This document shows, piece by piece, positions 34,832-47,000 of a stretch of DNA of 64,000 bases. Positions within the stretch are counted from its first letter, which is position 1; the number at the start of each line of letters is the position of its first letter. The stretch spans positions 33,061,491 to 33,125,490 of the forward strand of contig OY855906.1 in the NCBI GenBank assembly GCA_963693305.1, in the 5' to 3' direction. The position numbers were made by a program, and so were the translations under genes. This DNA comes from Meandrina meandrites. Lineage: Eukaryota > Cnidaria > Anthozoa > Scleractinia > Meandrinidae. The notes beneath the pieces are model-generated. The model made no database searches, was not told the origin of the DNA, and saw nothing but the letters and a program-made list of their open reading frames with translations.

Positions 34832-37800
34832 ATGGCGGCGGATTCTTTGAGGGTCGGTGACATATAAACAACAGTCTTGTGTACTAACTATGTTTTTCGG
34901 GTATAGTTTAAAAGCATGCTTGACAGGCTCAATGTATTTTCTCTCCTTAGATACTGCTGCTTCATGGATACAGGTAAATATAACGCGTTGTGTGACCAGG
35001 GTTTAGAGTCCATGCACCCTCGGCGCTCATCATTATTAAAGTTTGTTTTGAACCATCAAGAATTAAGGTCTTATTAATTTTGGCATTATATTTGCATGGT
35101 TTCTACTCTGGAGGTCTCAAAAATGCAGACATCAGACAACAAAATACTAGAAATTTCAAAAGGGTACCTAAATGTGTGGTTAATGCATCAGTCAATTCCA
35201 GCAGTGCCCATCCCCCCCCCCCCCCCCCCGGGCTAACCCCCGGGCATTAGCATTTCTTTGGTAAATTCCCCGGGGTGGGGATGAGGGAACCGGGCAAATG
35301 CCCCGCTCCCGGGTTGATTGTTTTCAATCTCTCGATAGGTGATATAAGAATATAATACAAGTTGTTACTTCTTGACAATGAAGAAATATCTAAAATTCAG
35401 AAAATATACCTTTAAAAACATCCATGAACATCCACGAGCTTCTCTAGTCCTTCGTGGACTAGCTAATCTGCAACGTAGTCCACGTCTTGGCCTATAAACG
35501 CCTCCATCACGAATACGCGACTCACTCCACGGTTTCGAAAGCACGTGTCAAATGCCCAGGGGTCAACCCGAGGTACGCAAATGCCCCACCCCCGGGACGG
35601 GCAACATTAGGAAATGCCCCGGGGTTGCCCGGGGGGGGGGGGGGATGGGCACTGCTGGAATTGACTGATGCATAAGGGGAAGTGGGGAGGGGTGGCTTGG
35701 ACCACATGGGCAGGCGCAGATCCTGATTAGTTTTCACCATGTCATGGAAATCAGTCAATATATTGTCCATGTCACTCAAAATACCTGAAATTCAGTTTAG
35801 GTGGCCAATACGTAACCCAAACATTTTCACCCCCATCCCCCACTGTAACAGCTTAGCCATTGGTGTTTGTGTTCTCGGAAAACAGTCGCCATTTTTCCTG
35901 GATCTGTGCCTGAAGGGGAACAACGGTTAAAAATCCATGTCTGCAAGCCAGAAATAATATGCAACGTAACAAGTACTAATTAGTATAAATATTGATTATT
36001 GTTATCTCTATTTTTAAGGCAGAGTGCCCAGACCTGTAAAGAGAAACTTGGTGCTTTCAGAAAAGGACTCAAGAAACTTCCCCTTGAATTTGGTAGGCAG
36101 CTTGGCATTTGTTAGCTGCAGTATATAACATTTCCTCCAATAGTTTATTATTAATATGTTTAGTAGAAGGAACTTCCAACTGTTTAATTATTACTTTGAA
36201 TTCACTTTATTACAGTGTACATCACTGCACCAAACAAAATTCCAAGAGACAGTAGCCAGGAAGATGCTTCTGTAAAAGAAGGTATATACAAACATTTTCC
36301 ATTCTAATTTTTCAATAGGTTTTCAATCATTGCTTGTTTAGATGACATTTCCAAATTATCTAACAGAGTTAAAGGTTGTACAGTATGGGTCTTCAAATCT
36401 AATAGAAGAATGGACAAAATCCCAGCATACCAACCAAGGCCAACCAAAGATCTATGTTCCAAAATTCATTAAAATCCATGATTTCAGGCATGTTTCAGTT
36501 TACAGGCCAAAATTCTCAACTGTTCCACAATCCATGAATCTACTCAACTGATTTGCCTAGACAGACAAAATATCTGCCAATCCTATATTCACCCGCTCCT
36601 AATTAGCTTGACACTCATTACTGTTAATAAGTTATGTCTTGTCCATAGTGTGAAATATATCAGACTTAATTGATTAATTAATAAATTAATTTATATGATC
36701 TTGAAATACATGTATATTAGTTTATTTTTTACCAATTAAACTTTCTGTCAATAATTTCACCATCCTTAGAAATCTGGGGCAGAATCTGAGGGCAAGCAGA
36801 AGTTGGAGAAGCAAAAATCTCAAATGCACCTGATAATTTCTTTCTCTTGTTTTGACTCTGTCTTGCACCCACTTTCCAGTTACATTTTAGTCAGAATAAT
36901 TTCTCCTTTTTTCAGGATCAGATGAATATGGTTGGTGGTTTTCAACAGAAAATGACACATATGATCCTCTTAGCCCTTCCGATGTTTCAAAAGGTTATGA
37001 AGAATCAATTGAACTGGTCAAATCAACTTTTGTCAACCAGGTCAGTACAATGATAATCAGTTATTGCAATGTGCAATTATAAACCACAGATCCTGCCACA
37101 GATTTGGTCCATTGATTCGGTTCTCATTCTTTTTCACTAAAAATCCCCCAAATTTAAAAGCAGAATATATAAAATTTGAATACCTTTTTTGTTATTGCCT
37201 GCCTGAGACAAATATTTTGGAATCCCCAAATAATATTTGAGTAGTATCATTCTCATTTATTCATTGTCCTTTTGGTACAAATAAAAAAAGTGTAAAAAAT
37301 TGTAAAAAAATATTATAAGAGCAGTGTAACTCATGTTTGTATTAATATCTACTCTCTTTTGAATATTTTAGGGTCCATTTGATGGTATGTAACATTACAT
37401 TATTTTGTTATAAAGCTGTAGTAATATTATATGTATTATTTTGTTGTATAAAACCAGTGGCCTTCTGGCTTCATCTGAAGAAAATAGACAACTGGTTGAC
37501 TCAGGATGACAGTTTTTTTTTTCCAGCTCAGTGACCCATTGTTGAGACAGCAAATTAAATGATGCTATTGTTTGCATTAATCATTACCATGTTACCCACT
37601 GTGTTATCAAACCTTTGAACAACCAGGCTTTCATGCTGATGGATCAGACTAGTTAGTCAGAAAACTCAATAGTTAAGGATTTCCAAACAGTTATTGATTC
37701 ATAGCTGAAAGTATGTTTCTGCAACTATTCAATTTCTGCAATCTATATAATTAATGTTCAGTAAGTTTGAACATACTGAGCTGTTTTTATTTGCTATTGT

Positions 37801-39433
37801 TATCAATTACTAGGTGTTCTTGGTTTTAGCCAAGGTGCCTGTCTGTTATCAATTCTCTGTGCATTGAGGGAACAAGGTATGCTTGATAATGCAGTAACGT
37901 GATCTAGGTATCATAGATTCAGGGTTTTCAATAGTTTTGTAAAGTAGCGGACATAGTTGTGAAAGCACCAGACAAATTAAACCCATGGTGCAACAAAAAT
38001 GGATTTTCCAGCTATGATTTTTAACAGGCAAAATTTGGGTCATTTTAAAGAGAAAGAGCTAAACAGACATCGTCTTTTGGCTGGAAAAATCAAAAAAAGT
38101 CACTTAGTCCTCTTGCAGTTGTTTACACCCCTGATAGTTAGAACATTTACTTGAAATGCATTGTGTTGCAGGTTCTTTAAGTTTTAAATTTGCCATTCTT
38201 GTGGCCGCTTTCAAGTCAAGATCATCAGGACACAGTAGGTACTACACCACGCCTATATCCTGCCCCACCCTACATGTGTTTGGCGACACAGACAGAGTGA
38301 TACCAAAGGGTATGTAGTCACATAAAGTATTACTTCAGTTTTCAAGCACCTTTATTTTCTCCACCCTACATGTGCAGTGATATATCAAAGGGTATGTAGC
38401 TGGCCTGTGTGCTGGTGTCGGACGTGAAGTGCGAGACGGGGGCAAGGGAAATAAGGAAGAGAGGATTAGAGAGATCTTTTCCTTCCCTTTGTAAGAGTAA
38501 ACTACACCCCTGTATTGTTTCACCCTAAATTTTATGTGATGTCAAAGGGTATGTAAAGCATTACCTAAGTTTCCCTGCATCATCCTTCATGTCGTTGCCC
38601 TTACCTCCTCACTTGTACAATTTGTCTCAGATGATTCAACGTAGGTGTCTCTTCTTTTACTTAATTAGAAAACAGTGAAGACCTCCTGAGGCACTTTTCG
38701 AACGCCACCATTGTTAATCATCCTGGAGGTTAGTTAACAAATTTCATTTAAGTTCAGTTACCGTAGTTTCTTTTTCTTTTTCGCTTTAACAACTTTTCAG
38801 TAAATAGTTGACTTTCGCTTGTACAATTGCGGGGAAAGAGGGGCGCTTTATGGTGGGATCATTTCAATTAATTTTGAAACCCTTAAATTTGTCTTCAAAA
38901 CGATCGAAGCAAGCCAAATAATAACAGTTATATGTAAAACATAAACGAAAAAATACCAGCAGGAGAACAGCTACTCGTAAACAAGTGGTCCGATTTCCAA
39001 GAATGGGTGCAATTATTAGAGCCAAAAAGGCTCAAACTCAAATCCATTATCAACATCTACCGTTTGTAAGACAGTGCCTTTTTATCCTTGGGAGTCTTTT
39101 ATCAATTCATCGGAGGTTAGGTGTGATCGTGTCGCTTTAAAACTTGCGCTAGCCTGCGTGAAAAGCGTCCCCGTGCGAGCAAAGTGCTATGTTCGCGTGC
39201 GAGCGAAGATCGCACGCGACACATGGCACATCGCTCTCTCGGGAACGCTTGCTACGCAGGCTAAAGTTGCACAGGCTGTTACGTCCCATTTTAGAACTCT
39301 TTAGTATAATGACAGTGGCGTTGAGTAAACTCAATTTTTTATTTATTCTTCCGCAGGTCATTTTGTTCCAACGCAAGCCCCACAAAGAAAGGTCTATACA
39401 GAGTTCCTGGAACAGTTTATTAATAGAACTTAA
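34832..39433 (+). CDS. OVCA2: OVCA2/FSH-type serine hydrolase
   Basis: Small alpha/beta-hydrolase of 219 residues; the family is related to yeast FSH proteins and human OVCA2 (about 227 residues) is an esterase. Exons: 34832-34852, 34951-34973, 36019-36092, 36216-36281, 36916-37040, 37372-37384, 37814-37876, 38172-38309, 38669-38728, 39357-39433; all phases agree. It starts MAADSLRILLLHGYRQSAQT. Nucleophile elbow GFSQG (Ser), acid in HVFGDTDRVIP (Asp), base in HPGGHFVP (His) form the triad, and EYGWWFS and GPFDGVLGF are family landmarks. Exon 6 is only 13 nt. The first donor (AGG/GTCGGT) is weak but gives the expected N-terminus. Likely cytosolic. It is transcribed divergently from the HAD gene and lies upstream of the USP5-like gene in the same direction. 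Confidence 0.92.
35184..35672. mobile_element. TAA-flanked MITE with G/C homopolymer arms, in OVCA2 intron 2
   Basis: The tips TGCATCAGTCAATTCCAGCA (left) and the exact inverse (right) are followed inward by GTGCCCAT, a long C run on the left and a long G run on the right. TAA lies outside both ends (35181-35183 and 35673-35675). It is a PIF/Harbinger-type target duplication but the tips differ from the 678 and 26719 elements. GGGCATT and AATGCCC-type words recur inside. Confidence 0.75.
39150..39263. mobile_element. 114-bp hairpin element, TAGCCTGCG tips
   Basis: The tips TAGCCTGCGT and ACGCAGGCTA are inverse, and the interior is strongly palindromic (GTGCGAGC, CGCACGCG words). The flanks AACTTGCGC and AAGTTGCAC match 7 of 9, a decayed 9-bp duplication. 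It lies in the last intron of the OVCA2-like gene. Confidence 0.7.
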
Positions 39434-40444
39434 CGAGTTAAATAAATATTATTATATTATTGGTTGTTGTTGGTTAATTTTTTTTGTAAAAGAAGATAAC
39501 AAAGGAGTGCACGTATCGAGGTTGAACCAAAAATAATAAAGAAAAGTCGTTGAATTTCAGTCAACCAACGCCGCGGATATTAGCACAAAAACTTTGTTTA
39601 GATTGTTGCTGGTTAGGAGCCCGGCCCGCCGCAGTGCTTGATCTACTTTTTCTCTCCTAAACTCAAGCGTTTGTAGCATAATTTTATTGGTCGAGAAGAG
39701 CATAACCTTATAATCTCTGGGCCAGGGTTGGATTTCTCTGACTGGAAGGCAATGTGGTTAGAAATTACAGGCTTTGTATGTTGTATGGGAATCCGGCAGC
39801 ATTTTTTTTTTCAAGAATTTAATTCTAGACAACTTCATTGAATCAAGTAAACGGATACTAGACAATTTTCCATACATTTGCCTATATTTTTTCCCTCGAA
39901 CCGCGTCAATTTGCGGAAAAAGTATATAGACAAATGTATGGATATGTCTAAGGAATGTCTAGCCCAGCTACAAACTTCAAACTTGGTGAATAAAAACTTT
40001 TGCCCAGTATTTTAACTTTCGATTCATTAGTTGTCCAGAAATTCAATTTTTTTTTTAATATTTGCCATCGGATTCCCAAACAAACACTACAACTTCTAAC
40101 TGCGTTGACCCGTGAGATGGCGTTCCGCACCTCCCGCTCTGCGTTCTTAAAGTTCTCCTTGCACGCTATTATTGATAAATCAGCCGAAGGTGGATAAACG
40201 AGTAAGGCAAGCATGATGCCAGTGTGAAAAAGTCTTCTGGGACACAGAGAACAGTTACACAAAATCTCACTTGATCTTAAGTTTCTTTATGTAATCAGGC
40301 CCTGTCGACGAGGTTGGGCGTCGGTAGCCGTGACATGGTAAACTACCATAAAGTGATCCGGGTACGAGGTATAGAACAATGTAGCTTACATGACATGGTG
40401 ATATAGTGATCAGCCTGCAGTCTGTACCTTTCAGCGGAATTTCC
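39434..40444. other. Intergenic between OVCA2-like and USP5-like genes
   Basis: Contains a hairpin at about 39861-39948 (CCATACATTTGCCTATAT paired with ATATAGACAAATGTATGG) inside a wider inverted pair (TGGGAATCCGGCA near 39788 with the GCCATCGGATTCCCA block ending near 40079). An open minus-strand frame at 39948-40262 has no ATG-supported start and no domain I recognise. The USP5 promoter and 5' leader must lie at the right end. Confidence 0.5.
39441..39446 (+). terminator. Poly(A) signal of OVCA2-like gene
   Basis: AATAAA 8 nt after the stop codon; a second AATAAA lies at 39535-39540 and may be the one used. Confidence 0.5.
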
Positions 40445-40544
40445 TATGAGCCTAAAAAGTTTGTCTCTTTCACTTTGTAGTTTCTTCAACTTTCTTAAAA
40501 AAACTATAGATATTGTTGAACATTGCGACTTGTTATTTCACCCT

Positions 40545-40939
40545 ATGGAGTATTTAAAGAGCTCAAGTATCCGTGTGCCGGGAGGAGGTGATAAAGTTTT
40601 CAAAGACGAATGTGTTTACTGTTTCGATTCACCGGTATGTAAGTTTGCAACTGTTCCTGTGTGACATTCGAAGATCATGAGTGAACATTTTCCCATCTAA
40701 CGTGTTTTACAGGAGAGTGATGGAGGACTTTATGTGTGTCTTGCTACATTTCTTGGCTTTTGTGAGGAACATGTTCATCTTCATACCAGTAAAACCCCTC
40801 ACAGGGTTTTCATGCATTTAAAGAAAGTTAAAAAGGTATATTATAATAATGACTGAGCTAAAGTTTATTTATTTCTTTTTTTATTATGACAGTGCTAATA
40901 CTATAGGAAAATCCATTACCTGACGAGGGAATTCCACGT

Positions 40940-41002
<63 letters not shown>

Positions 41003-44000
41003 TCAAGTGAAATTTAACGTGGAATTCACGAGTCAGGTAATTGATTTTCCTTGAATCGCATAACCTTTTTAAAATGAAAATGTGGTGAATGTTGCGAATT
41101 TAAGCGCTGCCTCACTTTCAAGTCGCAATACCGCGCTGAATACCCTCGCATCTCTAGCCAATCAGAGCGCGAGAATTCTTTGAGCTATGCGATTCTATCG
41201 TTTAGCTAGACAAAATCTTGTGTAAAGGTAGTAATATTACAATGCACTTTTTGTCACGAATTTAAAACAGTACATATGTACATGTAGGTTTTTTTTTTAA
41301 TCCTCACTACTAATACCATTGAAATATATAATTATATGAAAAAGAAAGATCAAATTTAATTTTGAACAGAAATGTAAAAAAGTAACTTACCTGCATTTCT
41401 TAATTCTCATGGGGAGGGGAGGGAGGGGGAGGAGCTGCTCACTTGGTCCCAAGGGGATAGCGTTTGAACTGGTTTGGTTTAAAATAGGGTATAGTGGGGG
41501 ATTTTGGCCATTTTATTGTGGATAGGGTATTTTTGTGCACTCTGGTCAGAAGCTAGGAATATAAATTCTTGGATGTTCAAACTAAATGCTTTGTGATCAT
41601 TATAATTTATTATAATTTATTCATCTTTTGAAATGGGCAGTTTAATCTGCATCGGGAATTTGAAGCTGTTGCTGGACAACAAAGATCTGATCTGAAATAG
41701 GGTATTGATTGTGGGGTCAGACTTAATAATTTATGGAAAAATGCATGTTTCTTGGTCTGAAGTGAGGTAAGGGTTTCAAAAAGCATGCCACACAGTACCA
41801 TACCCCCTCCCCCCCCCCTCCCCCGCCCCCTGCCACCCCATCCTCAGGGTTGCTTCTCTCATGAATTCACCATGCCACCTGGCCATGCCATAGGAATGTA
41901 GACTATAGCTACGCGTTCTTATTTAGTTACATTTTGAGTGTTCACATAATACATGTATTAAATATATTATGCATATAAATACAAAATCTTAATCATATGC
42001 TTCTTGATTCTTCAGATTGAACCGGATAGCAGTACAGATTTTCCACCAAAGAAAAAACCTACAAGATTAGCAATTGGTGAGTTCCATGTCCTGTTTAATA
42101 TACGAAGGTATATGCTTTGTAGGGAACTGCATGTACTTCACAGAAAGCTGACCAGTCCTTAAATAAAATATATATTAAATACAAATTTATCCTTTTTTTC
42201 AAGCTTGTTTTTTGTTCTTTGTAATGTGGTCTGGTGCACATTTTTCATTAGCTGTTTTTATTTTAGCGTTTTTCTTTAAATAACAACATTGAACAATATT
42301 TAGAAACTTTGTGTTGTTCATTTGACAGGTGTTGAAGGAGGTTTTGATGTAGAAAAGACAAAGGTAGTAAGAAGATACGTACTACTAACAGTGTAATAAT
42401 AAATTGTAAGGTATAATAATATGACAATAAAACTATTAAAAAATATAGTTTTGCAGAAAATGGGTCAAAGTTAGGAACTGTTCTCCAGTGGAACTTGCCA
42501 TGGTCATTAGTCTGGATTATGCCTACCTCTTGTACACTATTACATGTATTTTTGAGAACTTGTTATCCAATGGCAAAGGTACAAAAGCACTGGCTAGTAC
42601 TTCATCATAAGATAAAAAAAAGTGGACGATATACAAACTAATACTAGAAAATTAATTAAAAATAAACATCTTGGCCATGCAAAATATCAAACTCATCTAA
42701 GCATCCTATTTCTTTGAACCATGAAGAACGCAGTTATACTGAAATGTCAGTGTTTCATCTGACATTAATTATAGTGCCATAAATCATATTATAAAGTAGA
42801 TTCACTGGTCATGATGGACAAAACCGAATTAATAAGTAATTGAATGAAAAGACTGGCCTAGGTTTGAAATAGTTATGATATCTACAAAATGTAACTTGTT
42901 TAATTTATTGCACTTCAAGCAAAAGGCCGTCCACGACCTGTCATTTGTGATAAAAGTTACTAAGTAAGTGATTGTGTTTCGCTTGTTGTGCAGTTGGAGT
43001 ATGATGAATTCAACTCCTTGTCAGTGTTAGGAACTGGTGGAGATCCTCTTGTCATTCCTCTTCCAAATGCCGAGCTTCCTCTTCAGGTATTAAATTTTAC
43101 ACCTCTACTGTGACCAATACATTGTTACTTAATAAGCATTTGCATATTTACTGATTATAAATTACAAGAAAACAAAATATTAAGCTTTTCTGTTTGTTTG
43201 TCTCATGATAAGTGTATAATTTGTGTGGTTCTAGAAAATACATGTGCATGAATCTAAAAATCAGAAGAAATCAATTGCAAACAATAAGCCGTAAATATGA
43301 ATAAATTGAAATGTACATGTGTATGTCATGGAATTTATAGCCTGATAATGTAAAAGGAAAAGTCTAACTTAAGTTAATTTTTACAGTATAGTTACACATG
43401 TACATTTAGTAAGTACCAAGAAAAATACTAATGTAAAAACAATAATGTTTAAAAATGGAAATTCCCAGTTGGTGGTGAGGTGCATGGTGTTGGTGTCTGT
43501 AGTAGGGGTGGGGGGTGGGGTGGGGTTGGGGTTAGCCAGTAGCTGGGTGCCCTTTGTTGTTTTTAGCTGTCTCATCCTATAGTATTTCTGTGCTGCAGGT
43601 TCAGTTGGCCATTGCAGGAGTTATTGCCGCTGACACTTCAGCATACAAAGACCAAGTGGCATCTTGGGATGGAGAAAAAAGAGTGGTATCCAAGTAAGCT
43701 ATATACCACCAATGTCCTGTTAAGTAGTTAGTTAGAGATAAATGTGTTTTAGGAAGTTTTTATTAATAAAATTATTTTGTGCTAAATTTTTATACTATTA
43801 AGTAATAAGGCCTTGTTTATATCATCTTATTGTAGTTTCCAGATGAGGTTAGTCTTTAATAGCTGACTATTTTGTACTTGATAAAACTGACTTTTTTACC
43901 CTATTTATTTAGTAATTTTATATAACATTAAATTTAATTAATGCATAATATGTTATTTCAGGCATGCAAACAATCTCTTACAACTGGACAATGGTGTTAA

Positions 44001-47000
44001 AGTTCCTCCAAGGTTAGTTTATTATTATATGAAATTGATGGTAATATTATTATCATTCCCATACCAAATGCTATGACATTTTTATGGGCAAAACATAGCA
44101 TGCAGAACAGGTGTATTTATTGGGCATGATCACTGTTTGATGGATGAGTTGGCTTGCAGAGAGCTCGGGAATGAGTCTAACCTGTCCCCATCTGAGACTT
44201 CATTCTTGCCTCGTTCTTGCCCCTCCTTGCCCCATTCTCACGCCTACTAGTCCTGACCCTCAAGCTGTCCAGCATCCAAGATGGTGACTTAAACAAGATT
44301 GTTCGGTTGTTTATTATTGAATGTTCGGACGCCAAAACGCCTGTACTGCAGGCTAGGCAAAACAATTTATTTAATACTCACATCACTGTGTTCAGTAGAC
44401 TTTACAACAAGAAGTATGAGACAACCTCATTGTTGCTGGTATGTTTATTTTCTCAGAGGCTGGAAGTGTGCCAAGTGTGATTTGAACGAAAATTTGTGGC
44501 TCAACTTAACTGATGGAACAATTTTATGTGGCAGAAGATATTTTGATGGTTGGTACAGCTGTCTACAAAAAGAATTCTTTTTAATATCCACAAATGCTCA
44601 ATGTTCCGAATTTCTCAGCCTCTGGGAACTGCTGACATAATTTACATGTTTTGTAACTGACATGTACACTTATCAAGAAAAGCTGACTCTGTGAAAAGCA
44701 TAAACCGTGAACAATAAGACCAAACAAGATTCTGGGTAGACGGCATTTGGTAATATTTCATATTACCAAATGTAAGCTGAATAATATTTCATTTATTAAT
44801 AATCCATGCCATATTCTTCTTTTTTGGAACATTAAGAGCAGGATGGAACCTGTCTTACAGTAATAAAATGTTTATTTTGTCACAAATAAATTCAATTCAT
44901 TTTTCCATTTTACCAGTAAACATTTGGGTGGTATGTTCATGGTTTATGCTTTTCATGGTTCAACAATCCTTCAATAAGATGTACACCAGAATAACATTTA
45001 TTTAATAATTAAAAGTGAAACGCGGCACTGTCCATTCTTACAAATACAGTGTAGTTTATCAAAACACTTGTACCTGTACGAAGTCCCCAGTTCCAGATCT
45101 CTGCATGCATTGCAGGATGAGTACGAATAGAAGGAGGAGAGGGGGAGGGGGAGCCATTTTCTCTCTGTGTTTATTGTATGTTTCGATGTACATGTACATA
45201 TGTGTCATCTGAAATCCTTTTATTTTGTAGGCTCAGGAGGCAATAACCATGCTGTGGATTATTATAAAGAGACAGGTTATCCACTGGCTGTCAAACTTGG
45301 AACAATTACACCTGATGGGGCAGGTACAGTGCTAGATAATTGTAGTTTTGTAATTTTAGTTTTATATTTAAATTCCATTCATTATATACAAATTCTGTAG
45401 GTATTTAATTTCATACGATAACTGTGTCATCTAGAACACTAACAGAGCCTTGGTATTTTATAATTAATGTTACTTTTGGACTCTGCCCATTCTCACCCGC
45501 AGAGCCGCCTGTCTGTCTTAGGTGGCAATGCCTTTGCATGAGAAACCTGTCATTGTGGCTCTTTCAAGGATCTTTCCAAGGTCTTCAAGGACCTTTGAGG
45601 ATTTTTGAGGATCTTGGCAAGGATCTTGACAAGGATCTTCACGGATGTTTGAGGATCCTTTCAAGATCTTCAAGAATCTCAGGAAGGATCTTGGAGAGGA
45701 TCCTGACAAGGATCTTCAAGGATCTTTGAGGATTCTTTCAAGATCTTCAATCAAGAATCTCAGGAAGGATCTCTGACAAGGGTCTTCAAGGATCTTTGAG
45801 GATCTGTGAGGAATGTTTCAAGATCTAATTCTGTATTACTTTGGACATGTACATGTGGGATTTTACTTTTTCTTAAGATTGTAAACATCCACCTGTTGAC
45901 CATTCTACGTGATGAGCAATGATATACGTAGGTATTAGTATGTTTATAAATTTTTGTTTGATTGTGTCTTGAAGATGTGTTCTCGTATGATGAGGATGAT
46001 ATGGTCGAAGATCCCAACCTTGCTCAGCACCTTGCTCATTTTGGAATCAACATCACACAGATGGAAAAGGTACATTAAATTTTTGTACATTGAATGTGGA
46101 ATTTCAAAAATTAACTGAAAGAGTACAAAATTATGATAACTATCTGCATGCATTGCAGGACTATAATGCTCAATCATGTATGTAAAAATGCAAATTTTGA
46201 TTTCATTTCACATGAAGGGGTGGGGGGAGGGTGGGTCAGTGATGTCAAGATTGTGTTCCATTTACAACAAAATGACAATTTCATAGTTATTAAGAAAATG
46301 TATATAATTTATAATCATGTATTGATACAAAATCACAATCATTGTAAACTAAAAATTTGATATTCCTTCTTCTGATATATAATTACTTGCTATTATTGTT
46401 ATAGTCAAGACTTATAGGAATCAGTACACTAAATTAAGTCAAGCAGCCACAGCTGTATGTAATCATTCATCTAATACTGCAGTCCCATAATTTTACTATA
46501 CATACATGCCATTTCATGTCTTAATTCCAGACTGACAAAACAATGGCAGAGTTGGAGATAGATGTCAACATGAGAATAAGAGAATGGGATGTGATACAGG
46601 TAGGAATATAAATAGTGTGATTTTTGTATTTCCAGTTATGATGATTTTGACTAATTTTTGATGTTGGTGTTTTGATCATTGATGTTTCTTCATTGAAGTA
46701 CAGTATCTTCCCTTGAAACTCGAGAAAAAAAATTATTGATTGGGATCTGGATCTAATGGCAATAGTTCATTCACCACTTACAAGTTTAATGCTTAGTGCT
46801 CAATCGTGTACACAGCATTCTTAATTTTTTTTTTGTTTGAATGGACTCCATGCTTGCTTTTGGTTGTGGTTCCCTTCAACTATGATTCTAGATCACATTT
46901 AAAACTGCAGTAGGCTACCAGCCAGAACTGCAAATAACAGTCAGTCATCAGATAATGGCTGACCAAAATTTGCCCATGTCCAGCAAAATCCCAACTGTAG

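Noticed and set aside
39948..40262. Possible small gene or exon on the minus strand (CPRRLFHTGIMLALL, AEREVRNAIS)
   Set aside because: Lies partly over a hairpin repeat, has no recognised domain and no splice or start support. It stays unexplained but not supportable.
45424..45829. Coding frame with [15 protein letters not shown] repeats
   Set aside because: It reads through the AAGGATCTT minisatellite in USP5 intron 9.
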